From positions 3,315,501 through 3,379,500 of the forward strand of contig NZ_CP110644.1 in the NCBI RefSeq assembly GCF_026153515.1: a DNA stretch of 64,000 bases, in the 5' to 3' direction. Positions 33,583 to 42,361 of this stretch are shown one piece after another. The first letter of the stretch is position 1. The number at the start of each line of letters is the position of its first letter. The notes beneath the pieces are model-generated. The model was given only the letters and a program-made list of their open reading frames with translations. It ran no database searches and was not told the DNA's origin. Both the position numbers and the translations under genes were made by a program. The stretch comes from Pseudomonas sp. KU26590 (GTDB lineage Bacteria; Pseudomonadota; Gammaproteobacteria; Pseudomonadales; Pseudomonadaceae).

Positions 33583-35166
33583 TCAGCCCGCCTGCTGCGC
33601 GAAAGCCGGCTGGATGTAACAAAACAGACTCGACGCCGGCTTCGGACGGCCATACAGGTAGCCCTGGGCGTAATTGCATCCGCTGTTGGCCAGCCAGGAC
33701 GGTAGATGGGGCAGGTGAAATTCCTCGACGCCTTCAGCCGTGACTTGCATTTTCAGGCTGCGCGCCATGCCCAGAATCGCTTCGACCATGGGCAGGTGAT
33801 CGGTTTGCCCCGGTTCAAAGAACGACCGGTCTATTTTGATCTTGTCGATGGACAGGCGGGTCAGGTGATACAGGCTTGAATAACCGATGCCGAAGTCATC
33901 CAGCGCCACCGTAATGCCGTGCTCGTGCAACTTGCTCAGGTTCTGCCGCGCCACGTCCAGATTGCCGACCAGGGCCTCTTCGGTGATTTCGACTTCGAAG
34001 CGATGAAACGCAAATCGCTCTTGCCGCAGTTGCTCCAGCAACTGATCGGGAAACAGCGCGTCGGTCACCATGCCGGCACTGACGTTCATGGATAAGCGCA
34101 AGTGATCGTCCCAGCGATTGGCGGCGCGACAGGCTTGCTTGATCAGCGAGCGGGTCATGGCCGGGATCAATCCCAGGCGCTCAAGCACCGGAATGAAGTC
34201 GGCCGGTGCTCCGGTGCTGCCGTCGGCCTTGAGCCAGCGCGCGAGGACCTCAAAACCCACCACCGCCTGAGAAGGGAGCGCGACGATCGGCTGAAAGTAG
34301 GGCACGATTTCGTCTGCATCCACCGCCCGTCTCAGTGCCAGTTCAAGGTCGGCCTGGGCCCGGTGCTGCTTTTCGTATTCGCTGTCATAAAAGTTGTAGG
34401 TCGAACGCCCGTCTTTCTTGCCCCGGTACATTGCCGTGTCGGCGCAGTGCAGCAATGCCGAGGCATCCTGGGCGTCTGTCCACGAGCGTGAAATGCCAAT
34501 GGTAGCGCCCAACGCCGAAGGCTCGGCGACGCCGGACAAGGGCGCGCCGAGCTGAAACACTGCCGCCTCGGCGATCTGGCACAGCTCGGTCTGGTGCTTG
34601 AAATTGAGAAACAGCAGGCAGAACTCATCACCGCCCAGGCGCACCGCAACGCCGCCGTTATCGTCCGCTATCGCTTCGAGCCTGCGTGCTATCTCCACCA
34701 GCACGGTGTCACCGGCGGCGTGGCCGTGCTGATCATTGACCGCCTTGAAGTGGTCCAGATCAATGAGCATGACCGTCGCAGGCCGCCTCAAACCGAGCTG
34801 ATTTCGAACCATCTCCATGAAGATGCGCCGGTTGATCAAGCCACTGAGCGAATCATAGGTGGCCAGGGTTTCGGTCTGTAGCTGGGCTTCTTTCAGCCGG
34901 CGGTAGCTTGACTGGGTGTTGGCGATCAGGCGCTTGAGCAGGAGCGTCGGGATGATCAACGAAATCAGCGAAAACCCCGTGACGGTCAGGACGAAACGCC
35001 ACCTTTCGGCGTCTTCGAAGTCAGCGTCATACGGCAGGCCGAGCCAGTGCATGACCCAGGCTTCGAGCTTGAATTCCCACAGGATGGACAGGCCAATCAC
35101 GGTGGACAGTGCGATCGTTAACAGTACGGGGAGGCGACAGGCATTGCGGCGGTGCAGGTCAGTCAT
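33583..35166 (-). CDS. Membrane GGDEF-EAL c-di-GMP protein
   Basis: 527 aa. Two membrane helices (~12-32 and ~58-79) bracket a short periplasmic loop of about 25 residues. GGDEF domain with signature at 178-182 (RLGGDEF) and EAL domain where the signature reads EVL (306-308); ITEEALVGN and DDFGIGYSSL are otherwise intact, so phosphodiesterase activity is still possible. With almost no sensor region it probably responds to cytoplasmic or membrane cues. Monocistronic. Confidence 0.93.
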   Translation of the reverse strand: MTDLHRRNACRLPVLLTIALSTVIGLSILWEFKLEAWVMHWLGLPYDADFEDAERWRFVLTVTGFSLISLIIPTLLLKRLIANTQSSYRRLKEAQLQTETLATYDSLSGLINRRIFMEMVRNQLGLRRPATVMLIDLDHFKAVNDQHGHAAGDTVLVEIARRLEAIADDNGGVAVRLGGDEFCLLFLNFKHQTELCQIAEAAVFQLGAPLSGVAEPSALGATIGISRSWTDAQDASALLHCADTAMYRGKKDGRSTYNFYDSEYEKQHRAQADLELALRRAVDADEIVPYFQPIVALPSQAVVGFEVLARWLKADGSTGAPADFIPVLERLGLIPAMTRSLIKQACRAANRWDDHLRLSMNVSAGMVTDALFPDQLLEQLRQERFAFHRFEVEITEEALVGNLDVARQNLSKLHEHGITVALDDFGIGYSSLYHLTRLSIDKIKIDRSFFEPGQTDHLPMVEAILGMARSLKMQVTAEGVEEFHLPHLPSWLANSGCNYAQGYLYGRPKPASSLFCYIQPAFAQQAG

Positions 35167-35317
35167 GGCAGGCCTCTCTGGGCCATAAAAGTAATATGCA
35201 GTGTCAGACTGCCATCATTGCACATAGGTTCGCACCGTTGATCGAAGAATCATCGCTGGATGCCGAACGGTATTTGCGTGTGATCGGGAGCGTGGCCTGC
35301 GTAGGCGCGCTTTCAGG

Positions 35318-36505
35318 TTAGCCAGCAGCCATCCTGGGATCCGGCCGGCGAAGTAACAGCAAGGAGGCGACGAAGCCCAAAATCCCTACGCTTCCCAAGG
35401 TTGACCAGGTCTCGACAGGGGTTCGATTCACGATAAGCCAGCTTCCCGCGTAATAGCCGGCGGTGCCGCTAAGCGCCCCTGCCGCACTCATCAGGCCGAA
35501 AAACGTTCCCTGACTACCATCCGCTGCCAGTGATGCGGTCATGCCTTCCAGCGTGGGCAGCAGGATGGTTTCGACGACGGTGTAGGCCACGATGAACAGC
35601 AGAAACCACTCGATACCACGCAGCACAGCGAGACTGGCGAACGTCACACCCGCGCCCAGATACGCCCAGGTGGCCAGTGACGCAGGATTTACTTTCGTCA
35701 TCCAGCGTTTCGCCAGGATGAGGAAGGCCAGCCCGACCACGCCGTTCACCACGTAAATCGAGGAAGCGGCATGAGGGCCTGCCAATTGCCCCGCGTACAT
35801 CGGGAATGTGACGTAAAGCTGGGGAAACAGGAAAAACCATGGCAACGAAACCACGATCAACCGCCACAACCCGGCATGTGTGGCGGCCAGCTTCAGGCTG
35901 CTCATCACGGGCTGACTTTTAAACCTCACGGACGAGCCGAACTTCGACCGATAGGCGACAGCGCTGAGGCCTATAAACAGCACGGCGCTGACGCCGAAAG
36001 CCATGCGGATGTCAGCCTGTCCCGCAAGACCGCCGATAATGGGCCCAACCGCTGCTCCGGCGTTCAGCATCTGGTTGTTGGAAGCGAAGAGAGCTGAATG
36101 ACAGTCCTTGGGTTGCCGGCCAAACAGGCCATAAACGCCGCCCTCGTAAAACGCGACACCGGACCCTGCGAGCACCGCGAAGCCTATCCAGGCGCTCACC
36201 CCATCGAAACAGCTGAACCCGAGAAACCCCAAGCCCCTTAGCAGCAGGCCCAGGGGAATGACCCTGTGCGAGCCGAACCGATCAGCGATCGCGCCTGCAG
36301 CGAGTGGCAACGCTTGTGCGCAGAGCAAATTGGCGGACATCACCGACGCAAGGGCGGCTGCACCAAAATGGAGGTGGGTTGACATGTACAGCGCCAGCAG
36401 CGGAATCGTCATGAAATGCGAGGCGTTCATCACCCCCTGCATCCACAGCAATCTTCGGATATCGCGGGGCCAGGAAGGTCGTTCGGGCTGCTTTTCCATG
36501 ATCAT
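35318..36505 (-). CDS. MFS transporter
   Basis: 395 aa, 12 predicted membrane helices. The loop 2-3 motif reads GAIADRFGSHRVIPLG, close to the MFS motif A. An efflux pump is likely given the pairing with a divergent CGNR-type regulator and a palindromic operator 11 bp upstream of its start. GGA lies 7 nt before ATG 36505. Substrate unknown. Confidence 0.9.
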   Translation of the reverse strand: MIMEKQPERPSWPRDIRRLLWMQGVMNASHFMTIPLLALYMSTHLHFGAAALASVMSANLLCAQALPLAAGAIADRFGSHRVIPLGLLLRGLGFLGFSCFDGVSAWIGFAVLAGSGVAFYEGGVYGLFGRQPKDCHSALFASNNQMLNAGAAVGPIIGGLAGQADIRMAFGVSAVLFIGLSAVAYRSKFGSSVRFKSQPVMSSLKLAATHAGLWRLIVVSLPWFFLFPQLYVTFPMYAGQLAGPHAASSIYVVNGVVGLAFLILAKRWMTKVNPASLATWAYLGAGVTFASLAVLRGIEWFLLFIVAYTVVETILLPTLEGMTASLAADGSQGTFFGLMSAAGALSGTAGYYAGSWLIVNRTPVETWSTLGSVGILGFVASLLLLRRPDPRMAAG

Positions 36506-36515
36506 GTTGAGATCC

Positions 36516-36546
36516 AGTAACCATCAATGTTAATTTGATGGTTACT
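36516..36546. promoter_or_regulatory. Palindromic operator between MFS and CGNR genes
   Basis: AGTAACCATCAA-(7 bp)-TTGATGGTTACT, a perfect inverted repeat with 12-bp arms, lies in the 73-bp divergent intergenic region. It would let the CGNR regulator control both itself and the transporter. Confidence 0.75.
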
Positions 36547-36578
36547 TACATCGGCGGCGTTTGCAACAGGAGAGGGCG

Positions 36579-37160
36579 ATGCAGACTCAGAATCAAGCCG
36601 CACCGGGCGATCTCGAATGCGTTCGGCGCTTCATCAACACCTGGTGTATTCCAAACCAGACGCGCACCGAGACGGATGACCTGCCGTTGCTCGTACGTGA
36701 CGCTGCAAGATGGCGCGAGGAACTCTCGCTTCACCCTCGGGCCGACAGCGATACCCTGGAAAAGCTATTGGCGTTGCGCTCGGATTTACGCAAGTCGTGC
36801 GAGGGCCTCGATGACAACCATGCTCAGCTGAACGCCTGGTTCTCACGCGTTGCGCTGTCAGTGCAGGTCAAGTCTGTGCAGGGCGCCCCCCAGCTAGCGG
36901 TGACGCCCGCCGACGCCAGCTGCATCGCCTACATGCTTGCGGCGGTGGCCAATGCAACCTCATCAGGTACCTGGTCGCGACTTAAGACGTGTGGCGATTG
37001 CCGTTGGGCTTTCTACGACCACACTCGCAACGGCAGCAAGCGCTGGTGCGGGATGACCAAGGGCGGCGCGGAGGGCAGGGCGTGCGGGACGATCGCTAAA
37101 GTCAGCGCCTTCAGGGCGCGTGCTGCCGCGAAAAAGAGCGCGAAGCCGGACGTAGACTAG
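36579..37160 (+). CDS. CGNR zinc-finger domain transcriptional regulator (ABATE-type)
   Basis: 193 aa. N-terminal ABATE-like region (CVRRFINTW, LLVRDAARWREEL) and C-terminal zinc-finger block KTCGDCRWAFYDHTRNGSKR followed by WCGMTKGG. The name-giving CGNR tetrad reads CGTI and is displaced by about six extra residues, so the fourth ligand must be the Cys of GRACG. Ribosome site AGGAGAGG lies before ATG 36579. It is divergent from the MFS gene, with a 31-bp palindrome between them, and is the probable repressor of that transporter. Confidence 0.82.
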   Translation: MQTQNQAAPGDLECVRRFINTWCIPNQTRTETDDLPLLVRDAARWREELSLHPRADSDTLEKLLALRSDLRKSCEGLDDNHAQLNAWFSRVALSVQVKSVQGAPQLAVTPADASCIAYMLAAVANATSSGTWSRLKTCGDCRWAFYDHTRNGSKRWCGMTKGGAEGRACGTIAKVSAFRARAAAKKSAKPDVD

Positions 37161-37244
37161 CCGGCCGGATTGGCCTGGATGAGCCGCCTGGAACTGCGAA
37201 ACCTGCGCGTTTAGAGTGGGCAGCCCGGCTATTAACGTGAACGC

Positions 37245-37272
37245 AAAAAAGGCGACAGCTTGCGCTGTCGCC
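37245..37272 (-). terminator. Terminator of the OprD-family porin gene
   Basis: GGCGACAGC-(4 nt)-GCTGTCGCC, a perfect 9-bp stem followed on the minus strand by six T residues, 55 bp past the porin stop codon. Confidence 0.88.
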
Positions 37273-37327
37273 TGATCCTGATGACGTGAGGTTGACACTG
37301 CGCACCACGGAAGTGCGCGCCGTCGTC

Positions 37328-38671
37328 TTAAAACAACGAGATCGGGTAGTCGATGATGACCCGGTACTCGTCGGTGTCTCGCTGCATGTCGGTGCGGAAC
37401 ACACCTTGGCGGACGGCCGTGCTCAGGCCTTTGGCAGGCCCGGATTGCACCACGTAGGCCAGCGTCGTATCTCGGGTCCATTCTTTACCGTCGGCGGCGG
37501 CGGTCTTGATGTGATCGCCATTGGTATAGACCGTCTTCAGCGACCAGCCCGGGAAGCCCATTCCGGCGAAGTCATAGGCGTAGCGCAGCTGCCAGGCGCG
37601 CTCGCCCGCGCGCTGGAATTTACCGGACATGGTTTCCGTCATGAAGTAGCTGGTCGTGCCCGCGCCTTCGTTAAGCCAGACCGCATCGCTGCTGCCGTTG
37701 ACCTGTTGGTAACCGGCTGAGACAGCGTGGGCGCCCAGGGTGTAAGTGAACAACCCGCTGGTCAAACGGCTGTCGACTTTGCCGCGGGTCACGCCGTTGC
37801 CGTAATAGCCGGTACTGAAGTAGTCAGGGTCGTTGCCGTTACGGCCATCGGAACTGTTGTCCCAATGACGAATATCCGACGTTAAACGTCCCGGCCCCAA
37901 CTGCAGACCATATAAGGCACCCAGAAAGTGCTGTTTGTAAAAGTTGGTCAAGTTGGCGTAATAGTATTGCAGGGTCAGATCAGGGGTGGCCTTGTATGAA
38001 CCCCCGCCGTACCAGAACTCATGGGAATAGGTGCTGCGCGTTGTATTAAGTCCCGGGTTGACCGGGTCAAGTTTTGCATTGGAGCCCGCGATCGAAAGAC
38101 CTTCTTCATCGGTTGAACCGCGCTCTTTGACCTTGTCGATACGGCCTGCGGTGAGGGTCAGGTTATCGATCTCGCGCGACTCTACCTGGGCGCCCTGAAA
38201 GGTCTGCCAGACCAGGCGGTCACTGGCGATCAGGATCGGCAATTTTGGTTGCAGGGTGCCGTAACGGAACTCGGTTTTCGACACCAGGGCCTTGAGGGTC
38301 ATGCCGACGCTGCTGAAATCGTCAACGGCACGGCCGTCGCTATCGGTAGGGAAGATGTTGCCCTGACGAGCGCTGCCGGTGGGGTTGTAGTGCACGCCCT
38401 TGCCCGAGTCCAGCTTGATCCCGAGCATGCCCACGGCGTCGACGCCAAAACCGACGGGGCCCTGTGTGAAACCGGAGGCGAAGTTCAGAATAAAGCCCTG
38501 GCCCCATTCCTGGGTGTAATTGGGCGCTGCGGCGCCATCGCGGTTATCGGCGTTACTGTAGAAGTTACGAGCCAATAACGTCGCGTGACTGTCCTCGATT
38601 AAACCTGCTGCCATACCGTTCTGAATGGCCAACAAGCCCAGAATCCCCGTTGAGTATTTGATCAAGGTCAT
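37328..38671 (-). CDS. OprD-family outer membrane porin
   Basis: 447 aa with an N-terminal signal peptide (MTLIKYSTGILGLLAIQNGMAA) and the OprD start motif GLIEDSHATLLARNFYSNAD. The body alternates aromatic and hydrophilic beta strands, and the protein ends in Phe after IIDYPISL, the outer-membrane sorting signal. OprD/Occ porins admit basic amino acids or aromatic acids. Its divergent neighbour is the lactam/amide-nitrogen island, which suggests but does not prove a related substrate. It is followed by a strong terminator. Confidence 0.92.
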   Translation of the reverse strand: MTLIKYSTGILGLLAIQNGMAAGLIEDSHATLLARNFYSNADNRDGAAAPNYTQEWGQGFILNFASGFTQGPVGFGVDAVGMLGIKLDSGKGVHYNPTGSARQGNIFPTDSDGRAVDDFSSVGMTLKALVSKTEFRYGTLQPKLPILIASDRLVWQTFQGAQVESREIDNLTLTAGRIDKVKERGSTDEEGLSIAGSNAKLDPVNPGLNTTRSTYSHEFWYGGGSYKATPDLTLQYYYANLTNFYKQHFLGALYGLQLGPGRLTSDIRHWDNSSDGRNGNDPDYFSTGYYGNGVTRGKVDSRLTSGLFTYTLGAHAVSAGYQQVNGSSDAVWLNEGAGTTSYFMTETMSGKFQRAGERAWQLRYAYDFAGMGFPGWSLKTVYTNGDHIKTAAADGKEWTRDTTLAYVVQSGPAKGLSTAVRQGVFRTDMQRDTDEYRVIIDYPISLF

Positions 38672-38773
38672 GATGCATACCTAATGCCGTTGCATGAAGT
38701 GTGGAATACCGTGTGCTTGGGCAGTGTCGAAAGTGCGCAGTGTTAAGCGTGCGCAGTAGTGCGAGTGCGCAGG

Positions 38774-38857
38774 AATAACGGATGCCGCGCTGAGTCAGCG
38801 CCTGTTATTGATCGCCTGCCGTTGCAGGCAGCGTTTCCTCTGCGTGATCTGTGTCAC
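38774..38857. promoter_or_regulatory. Nested palindrome and CRP/Vfr-like site upstream of the porin gene
   Basis: Within the 458-bp gap 38672-39129, AATAAC...GTTATT (38774-38809) encloses GCGCTGA-G-TCAGCGC (38787-38801). Next to it GTGA-TCTGTG-TCAC (38844-38857) fits the CRP/Vfr core GTGA-N6-TCAC. They lie 100-190 bp upstream of the porin start and may regulate it. The rest of the gap shows no gene. Confidence 0.4.
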
Positions 38858-39006
38858 GTCTCGCTGTTCTCGGCACAGCGCAAAACTACGCAATAGTTCC
38901 ATCGGCGGGTTAAGACAACTTCGCTCTGGCTGGATAACAAACACTTATGGATGGGCGTTATGCATTTAATAAGTGCAACGCCGTGGTGGCGGGTGCAAAA
39001 GCGGTC

Positions 39007-39021
39007 ATAAGTCGGGCTTAT
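39007..39021 (+). promoter_or_regulatory. NAC-like LysR site 1, upstream of the biotin carboxylase operon
   Basis: ATAAG-TCGGG-CTTAT, fitting the NAC consensus ATA-N9-TAT. Exactly 33 bp from its start lies TCTTGGCGC (possible -35 CTTGGC at 39041). The site centre is then near -63, the activation position of NAC in enteric bacteria. Two more sites in the island share this layout. Confidence 0.7.
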
Positions 39022-39129
39022 CGCTCCAGTTATAAAGGCTCTTGGCGCGCCGCCCGGCAGCCTCGGTACATTGGCGGCAGACCCGAGTCATGACCGCTCA
39101 GACGAGCGAGCAAGAGGCAGAAACAAGAG

Positions 39130-39618
39130 ATGGATCAACAGCGCATCAAACACCTGATCGACCTGCTGGCCGAGTCCGACCTGAGCGCACTCACACTTAG
39201 CGAGGGCGGCACCACGGTCACGCTGAGCCGCCATGGCGGTGTGCCCGCCGCAACGCTGCCCGCCGAAACGACCGCTGCTCAGGCCATCGTTGAGCCGGCC
39301 GCGGCTCCGGTAAAACCCCCGCCAGGTCCAAACCAGCCAGGTCCCAGCCAGTCCCACTCAGAGGCGAGCCAGCCAGAGCCGACCCGCCGCCAAGTGTGCT
39401 CGCCGCTGTACGGCGTCCTGCACCTGACGCCCTCGCCGGATGAGCCGCCCTTCGTGGCAATCGGTGATGCCGTGACCGCAGGGCAGACCCTGTGCATCGT
39501 CGAGGCGATGAAGATGTTTCACCAGGTCACGGCCCCCCGCGCCGGGCAGGTCAACGCGATCCTGGCAGCGGGCGGCGCCGAAGTGGAATCCGGTCAGCCC
39601 CTGTTCGACCTCATTTAG
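39130..39618 (+). CDS. Biotin carboxyl carrier protein (AccB-like)
   Basis: 162 aa. An N-terminal helical region (~1-35) leads to a Pro/Ala-rich linker (~48-86) and then the biotinyl domain with the EAMKM signature, biotin-accepting lysine K128. The layout is that of AccB, but the gene heads an operon with 5-oxoprolinase genes rather than the housekeeping accBC, so it is a paralogue for a dedicated carboxylase. AAGAG lies just before the ATG. Confidence 0.9.
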   Translation: MDQQRIKHLIDLLAESDLSALTLSEGGTTVTLSRHGGVPAATLPAETTAAQAIVEPAAAPVKPPPGPNQPGPSQSHSEASQPEPTRRQVCSPLYGVLHLTPSPDEPPFVAIGDAVTAGQTLCIVEAMKMFHQVTAPRAGQVNAILAAGGAEVESGQPLFDLI

Positions 39619-39636
39619 CCCCAGGCAGGTTTCCCC

Positions 39637-40992
39637 ATGTTCGACAAAGTACTGATCGCCAACCGCGGTGAAATTGCCCTGCGCATTCAGCGCGCGTGCC
39701 ACGGCCTGGGCGTGAAAACCGTCATGGTCTATTCCCAGGCCGATGCCCAGGCGTCTTATCTGCAGTATGCCGACGAAGCTTTATGCATCGGTCCGGCCGC
39801 ACCCGGGCAGAGCTACCTGAATCAGCAAGCGATCATCTATGCGGCACAGGCCTCCGGCGCGCAGGCCATTCATCCTGGTTATGGCTTCCTGTCCGAGAAC
39901 GCAGACTTCAGTGAGCGTGTCGAAGCCGCCGGGATGACCTTTATCGGGCCGACCGCCGCGTGCATTCGGGAAATGGGCGACAAGGTCGCGGCCAAGCGTG
40001 CCATGCGCAAAGCCGGCGTGCCCTGCGTGCCGGGGCCTGAAGGCGCGTTGCCAGACGACCCGTTGCTGATTCAGCGCATCGGCGATGAAATCGGTTATCC
40101 GGTGATCGTCAAGGCCGCAGGCGGTGGCGGCGGGCGCGGCATGCGCATGGTCGAGCGCAGTGAAGACCTGCTGCCTGCCGTCAGCGTCACCCGTGAAGAA
40201 GCCCGACGGGCCTTCGGCAATCCGGAGCTGTATATCGAGAAATTCCTCGGTCATCCGCGCCATGTCGAAATCCAGGTGCTGTGCGATAACCACGGCCGGG
40301 GCGTGTGGCTGGGCAGCCGTGATTGCTCGCAACAGCGCCGTCATCAGAAGGTGCTCGAGGAGGCGCCAGCGCCGGGTATTGATGCCGCACTGCTGGCGGC
40401 CGTCGGCGAGCGTTGTGTGCGGGCCTGCCAACAGATCGGCTACCGCGGCGTCGGCACCTTCGAGTTTCTGTTCGAAGACGACGAGTTCTATTTCATCGAG
40501 ATGAATACCCGCTTGCAGGTGGAGCACCCGGTGACCGAACTGACCACGTGTATCGACATCGTTCAACAGCAACTGCGCATGGCGATGGGTGAGCCGCTGA
40601 CTTTCGAACAGCGCGACATTCGCACCCAGGGCCATGCGCTGGAGTGCCGCATCAACGCCGAGGACCCGCAGACGTTCATCCCCACGCCCGGGCGCGTGAC
40701 CCGTTGGGAAGTCCCCGGCGGCATCGGCGTGCGCGTCGATTCCCACGTGACCGCCGGCGATCAGGTGCCGCCTTACTACGACTCCATGATTGCCAAGGTC
40801 ATCACCCACGGCGCCACCCGCGAGGAAGCGCTGGCGCGTATGCGCACGGCGCTCTCGCAACTGCGCATCGAAGGCATCAGCAGTAATGTCGCGCTCCATC
40901 GCGACATCCTTCAAGACCCGGATTTCTGCGCGGGTTCGGTGGACATCCATCATCTGGAACGTTGGCTCAAGGCCAGACGGCAAGCGGAGTAA
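39637..40992 (+). CDS. Biotin carboxylase (AccC-like)
   Basis: 451 aa, normal AccC length. N-terminal FDKVLIANRGEIALRIQRA, ATP-grasp glycine loop KAAGGGGGRGMRMV, and the metal/substrate block IEMNTRLQVEHPVTE are intact. It carboxylates biotin on the carrier protein 18 bp upstream using ATP and bicarbonate. No acetyl-CoA carboxyltransferase (accAD) genes are present. PxpB/PxpC-type subunits at 48121-49805 resemble the carboxyltransferase-like domains of urea carboxylase and are the likely partners. Confidence 0.92.
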   Translation: MFDKVLIANRGEIALRIQRACHGLGVKTVMVYSQADAQASYLQYADEALCIGPAAPGQSYLNQQAIIYAAQASGAQAIHPGYGFLSENADFSERVEAAGMTFIGPTAACIREMGDKVAAKRAMRKAGVPCVPGPEGALPDDPLLIQRIGDEIGYPVIVKAAGGGGGRGMRMVERSEDLLPAVSVTREEARRAFGNPELYIEKFLGHPRHVEIQVLCDNHGRGVWLGSRDCSQQRRHQKVLEEAPAPGIDAALLAAVGERCVRACQQIGYRGVGTFEFLFEDDEFYFIEMNTRLQVEHPVTELTTCIDIVQQQLRMAMGEPLTFEQRDIRTQGHALECRINAEDPQTFIPTPGRVTRWEVPGGIGVRVDSHVTAGDQVPPYYDSMIAKVITHGATREEALARMRTALSQLRIEGISSNVALHRDILQDPDFCAGSVDIHHLERWLKARRQAE

Positions 40993-40997
40993 GCGCG

Positions 40998-41408
40998 ATG
41001 CACATCAGCAAGATTCGACAGATCGTAGAATGGATGAGCAGCGCCAACCTGGCCCAGTTCGAGTTGCACAGCGGCGACTTCAGCCTGCGCCTGAACCGTC
41101 CGCTCAACAGCGCCGCGGGCGGGGCTGCCCACACGGCGCAGGCCATCGAAACCGCTGCACCTGCGCCACGGATCGGCGCCATGGCCACGGTCTGCGGACG
41201 CTTTCTGTCCTGCCACCCGGGGCGTGACCAGGCTGAAGTGCAGCCCGGCGACGTGATCGCCGTGGGTGCAGTGGTCGGTTTGATCCAAGTCGGCGACGTC
41301 TTGCTGCCGGTCACTGCCACCGCAGCCGGTACCGTGAAAGCCTTCATGGTCGAAGAACAGCAACGGGTCGATTACGGCACTGCGCTGTTGTCGCTGGTCC
41401 ACACATGA
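40998..41408 (+). CDS. BCCP-like protein lacking the biotinyl lysine
   Basis: 136 aa with the same two-part layout as AccB: an N-terminal helix MHISKIRQIVEWMSSANLAQ, a short linker, and a lipoyl/biotinyl-fold domain. At the biotinylation position the sequence reads IQVGDVLLPVTA instead of IVEAMKMFHQVTA, so the lysine is Asp100. It cannot be biotinylated at the normal place. Perhaps it acts as an assembly subunit or dummy carrier. It lies 5 bp after accC and 24 bp before pxpA. Confidence 0.82.
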   Translation: MHISKIRQIVEWMSSANLAQFELHSGDFSLRLNRPLNSAAGGAAHTAQAIETAAPAPRIGAMATVCGRFLSCHPGRDQAEVQPGDVIAVGAVVGLIQVGDVLLPVTATAAGTVKAFMVEEQQRVDYGTALLSLVHT

Positions 41409-41432
41409 CAAGCAGGGCATAAGGAGCAGGGC

Positions 41433-42200
41433 ATGAAAATCGATTTGAACGCTGACCTGGGCGAGGGCTTCGCGGCCTACCGGATGGGCGAGGACGAAGC
41501 GCTGATGCAGATCATCTCATCGGCCAACGTCGCCTGCGGTTTCCATGCGGGCGATCCATTGATCATGGACACCACGGTGCGTCTGGCGCTGGCCGGCGGC
41601 ATTGATCTGGGCGCCCATGTGGGCTTTCCCGATCTGCTCGGCTTCGGTCGTCGGCCGATGCAGATCGAGCCGCGCGAACTGGCCACTTACGTGATCTACC
41701 AGCTCGGCGCGTTGGCCGGTTTCGCCGCCGTTGCGGGCCATCGGCTGACCCACATGAGTTTTCACGGGGCGTTGGGCAACATGGCCGCAGCCGATGCCGA
41801 TCTGGCCGGGCCGCTGATCGCCGCCGTGGCCGCCTTCGATCCGAATATCATTATCAGTTCGTCCACCAGCCGCGCCATCGAAGGCGCTGCCGAACTTCAT
41901 GGCTTACGCGTGGCGACCACCTTTCTGGCCGACCGCGCCTACGACAAAAGCGGCCTGCTGGTGCCACGCAAACTGCCCGACTCGGTCATCAAAGAGCCGG
42001 GCAAGGTCCGCGAGCGGGTCCGGCAGTTTCTCGATGACGGCACCGTCACGTGCTATAGCGGCGAGCGGATCAAGATGGATGCCTGTTCGATTCTGCTGCA
42101 CGGCGATACCGCCGGCGCGGTGCAACTGGCGCGGGACATCCGTGAAGAAATCCAGCAGGGCGGTGGTGAAATCGTCCCGATCTCGCGCTTGATCCCCTGA
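41433..42200 (+). CDS. pxpA: 5-oxoprolinase subunit A (LamB/YcsF family)
   Basis: 255 aa, typical for PxpA. The diagnostic N-terminus KIDLNADLGEGFAAYRMG, SANVACGFHAGDP, VGFPDLLGFGRR and a late DGTVTCYSGERIKMDACSI block are all present. PxpA acts with PxpB and PxpC in ATP-dependent opening of 5-oxoproline. Here B and C are encoded 6 kb away on the other strand (48121-49805). Being in one operon with biotin carboxylase and BCCP suggests a biotin-dependent variant acting on pyroglutamate or another lactam. Confidence 0.92.
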   Translation: MKIDLNADLGEGFAAYRMGEDEALMQIISSANVACGFHAGDPLIMDTTVRLALAGGIDLGAHVGFPDLLGFGRRPMQIEPRELATYVIYQLGALAGFAAVAGHRLTHMSFHGALGNMAAADADLAGPLIAAVAAFDPNIIISSSTSRAIEGAAELHGLRVATTFLADRAYDKSGLLVPRKLPDSVIKEPGKVRERVRQFLDDGTVTCYSGERIKMDACSILLHGDTAGAVQLARDIREEIQQGGGEIVPISRLIP

Positions 42201-42222
42201 ATTCATTGGGCTGCGCAGGGCC

Positions 42223-42237
42223 ATAAGCCGCGCTTAT
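42223..42237 (+). promoter_or_regulatory. NAC-like LysR site 2, upstream of the SDR-ABC transporter operon
   Basis: ATAAG-CCGCG-CTTAT (ATA-N9-TAT). TCTTGGCGC again begins 33 bp from the start of the site, and CTTATCGC matches site 1 beyond the palindrome. It lies in the 161-bp gap after pxpA and would drive the unit 42362-46655. Confidence 0.7.
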
Positions 42238-42361
42238 CGCCACACAGGGATTACGTCTTGGCGCCCGCAATCGTGGCCCAGTAGAGTCGTGACACAGGCC
42301 CGGCCCCAATTTCCGACACCTGCAACTCGGGGTCGCTGAACGATTTGATGAGGAATGAGAG

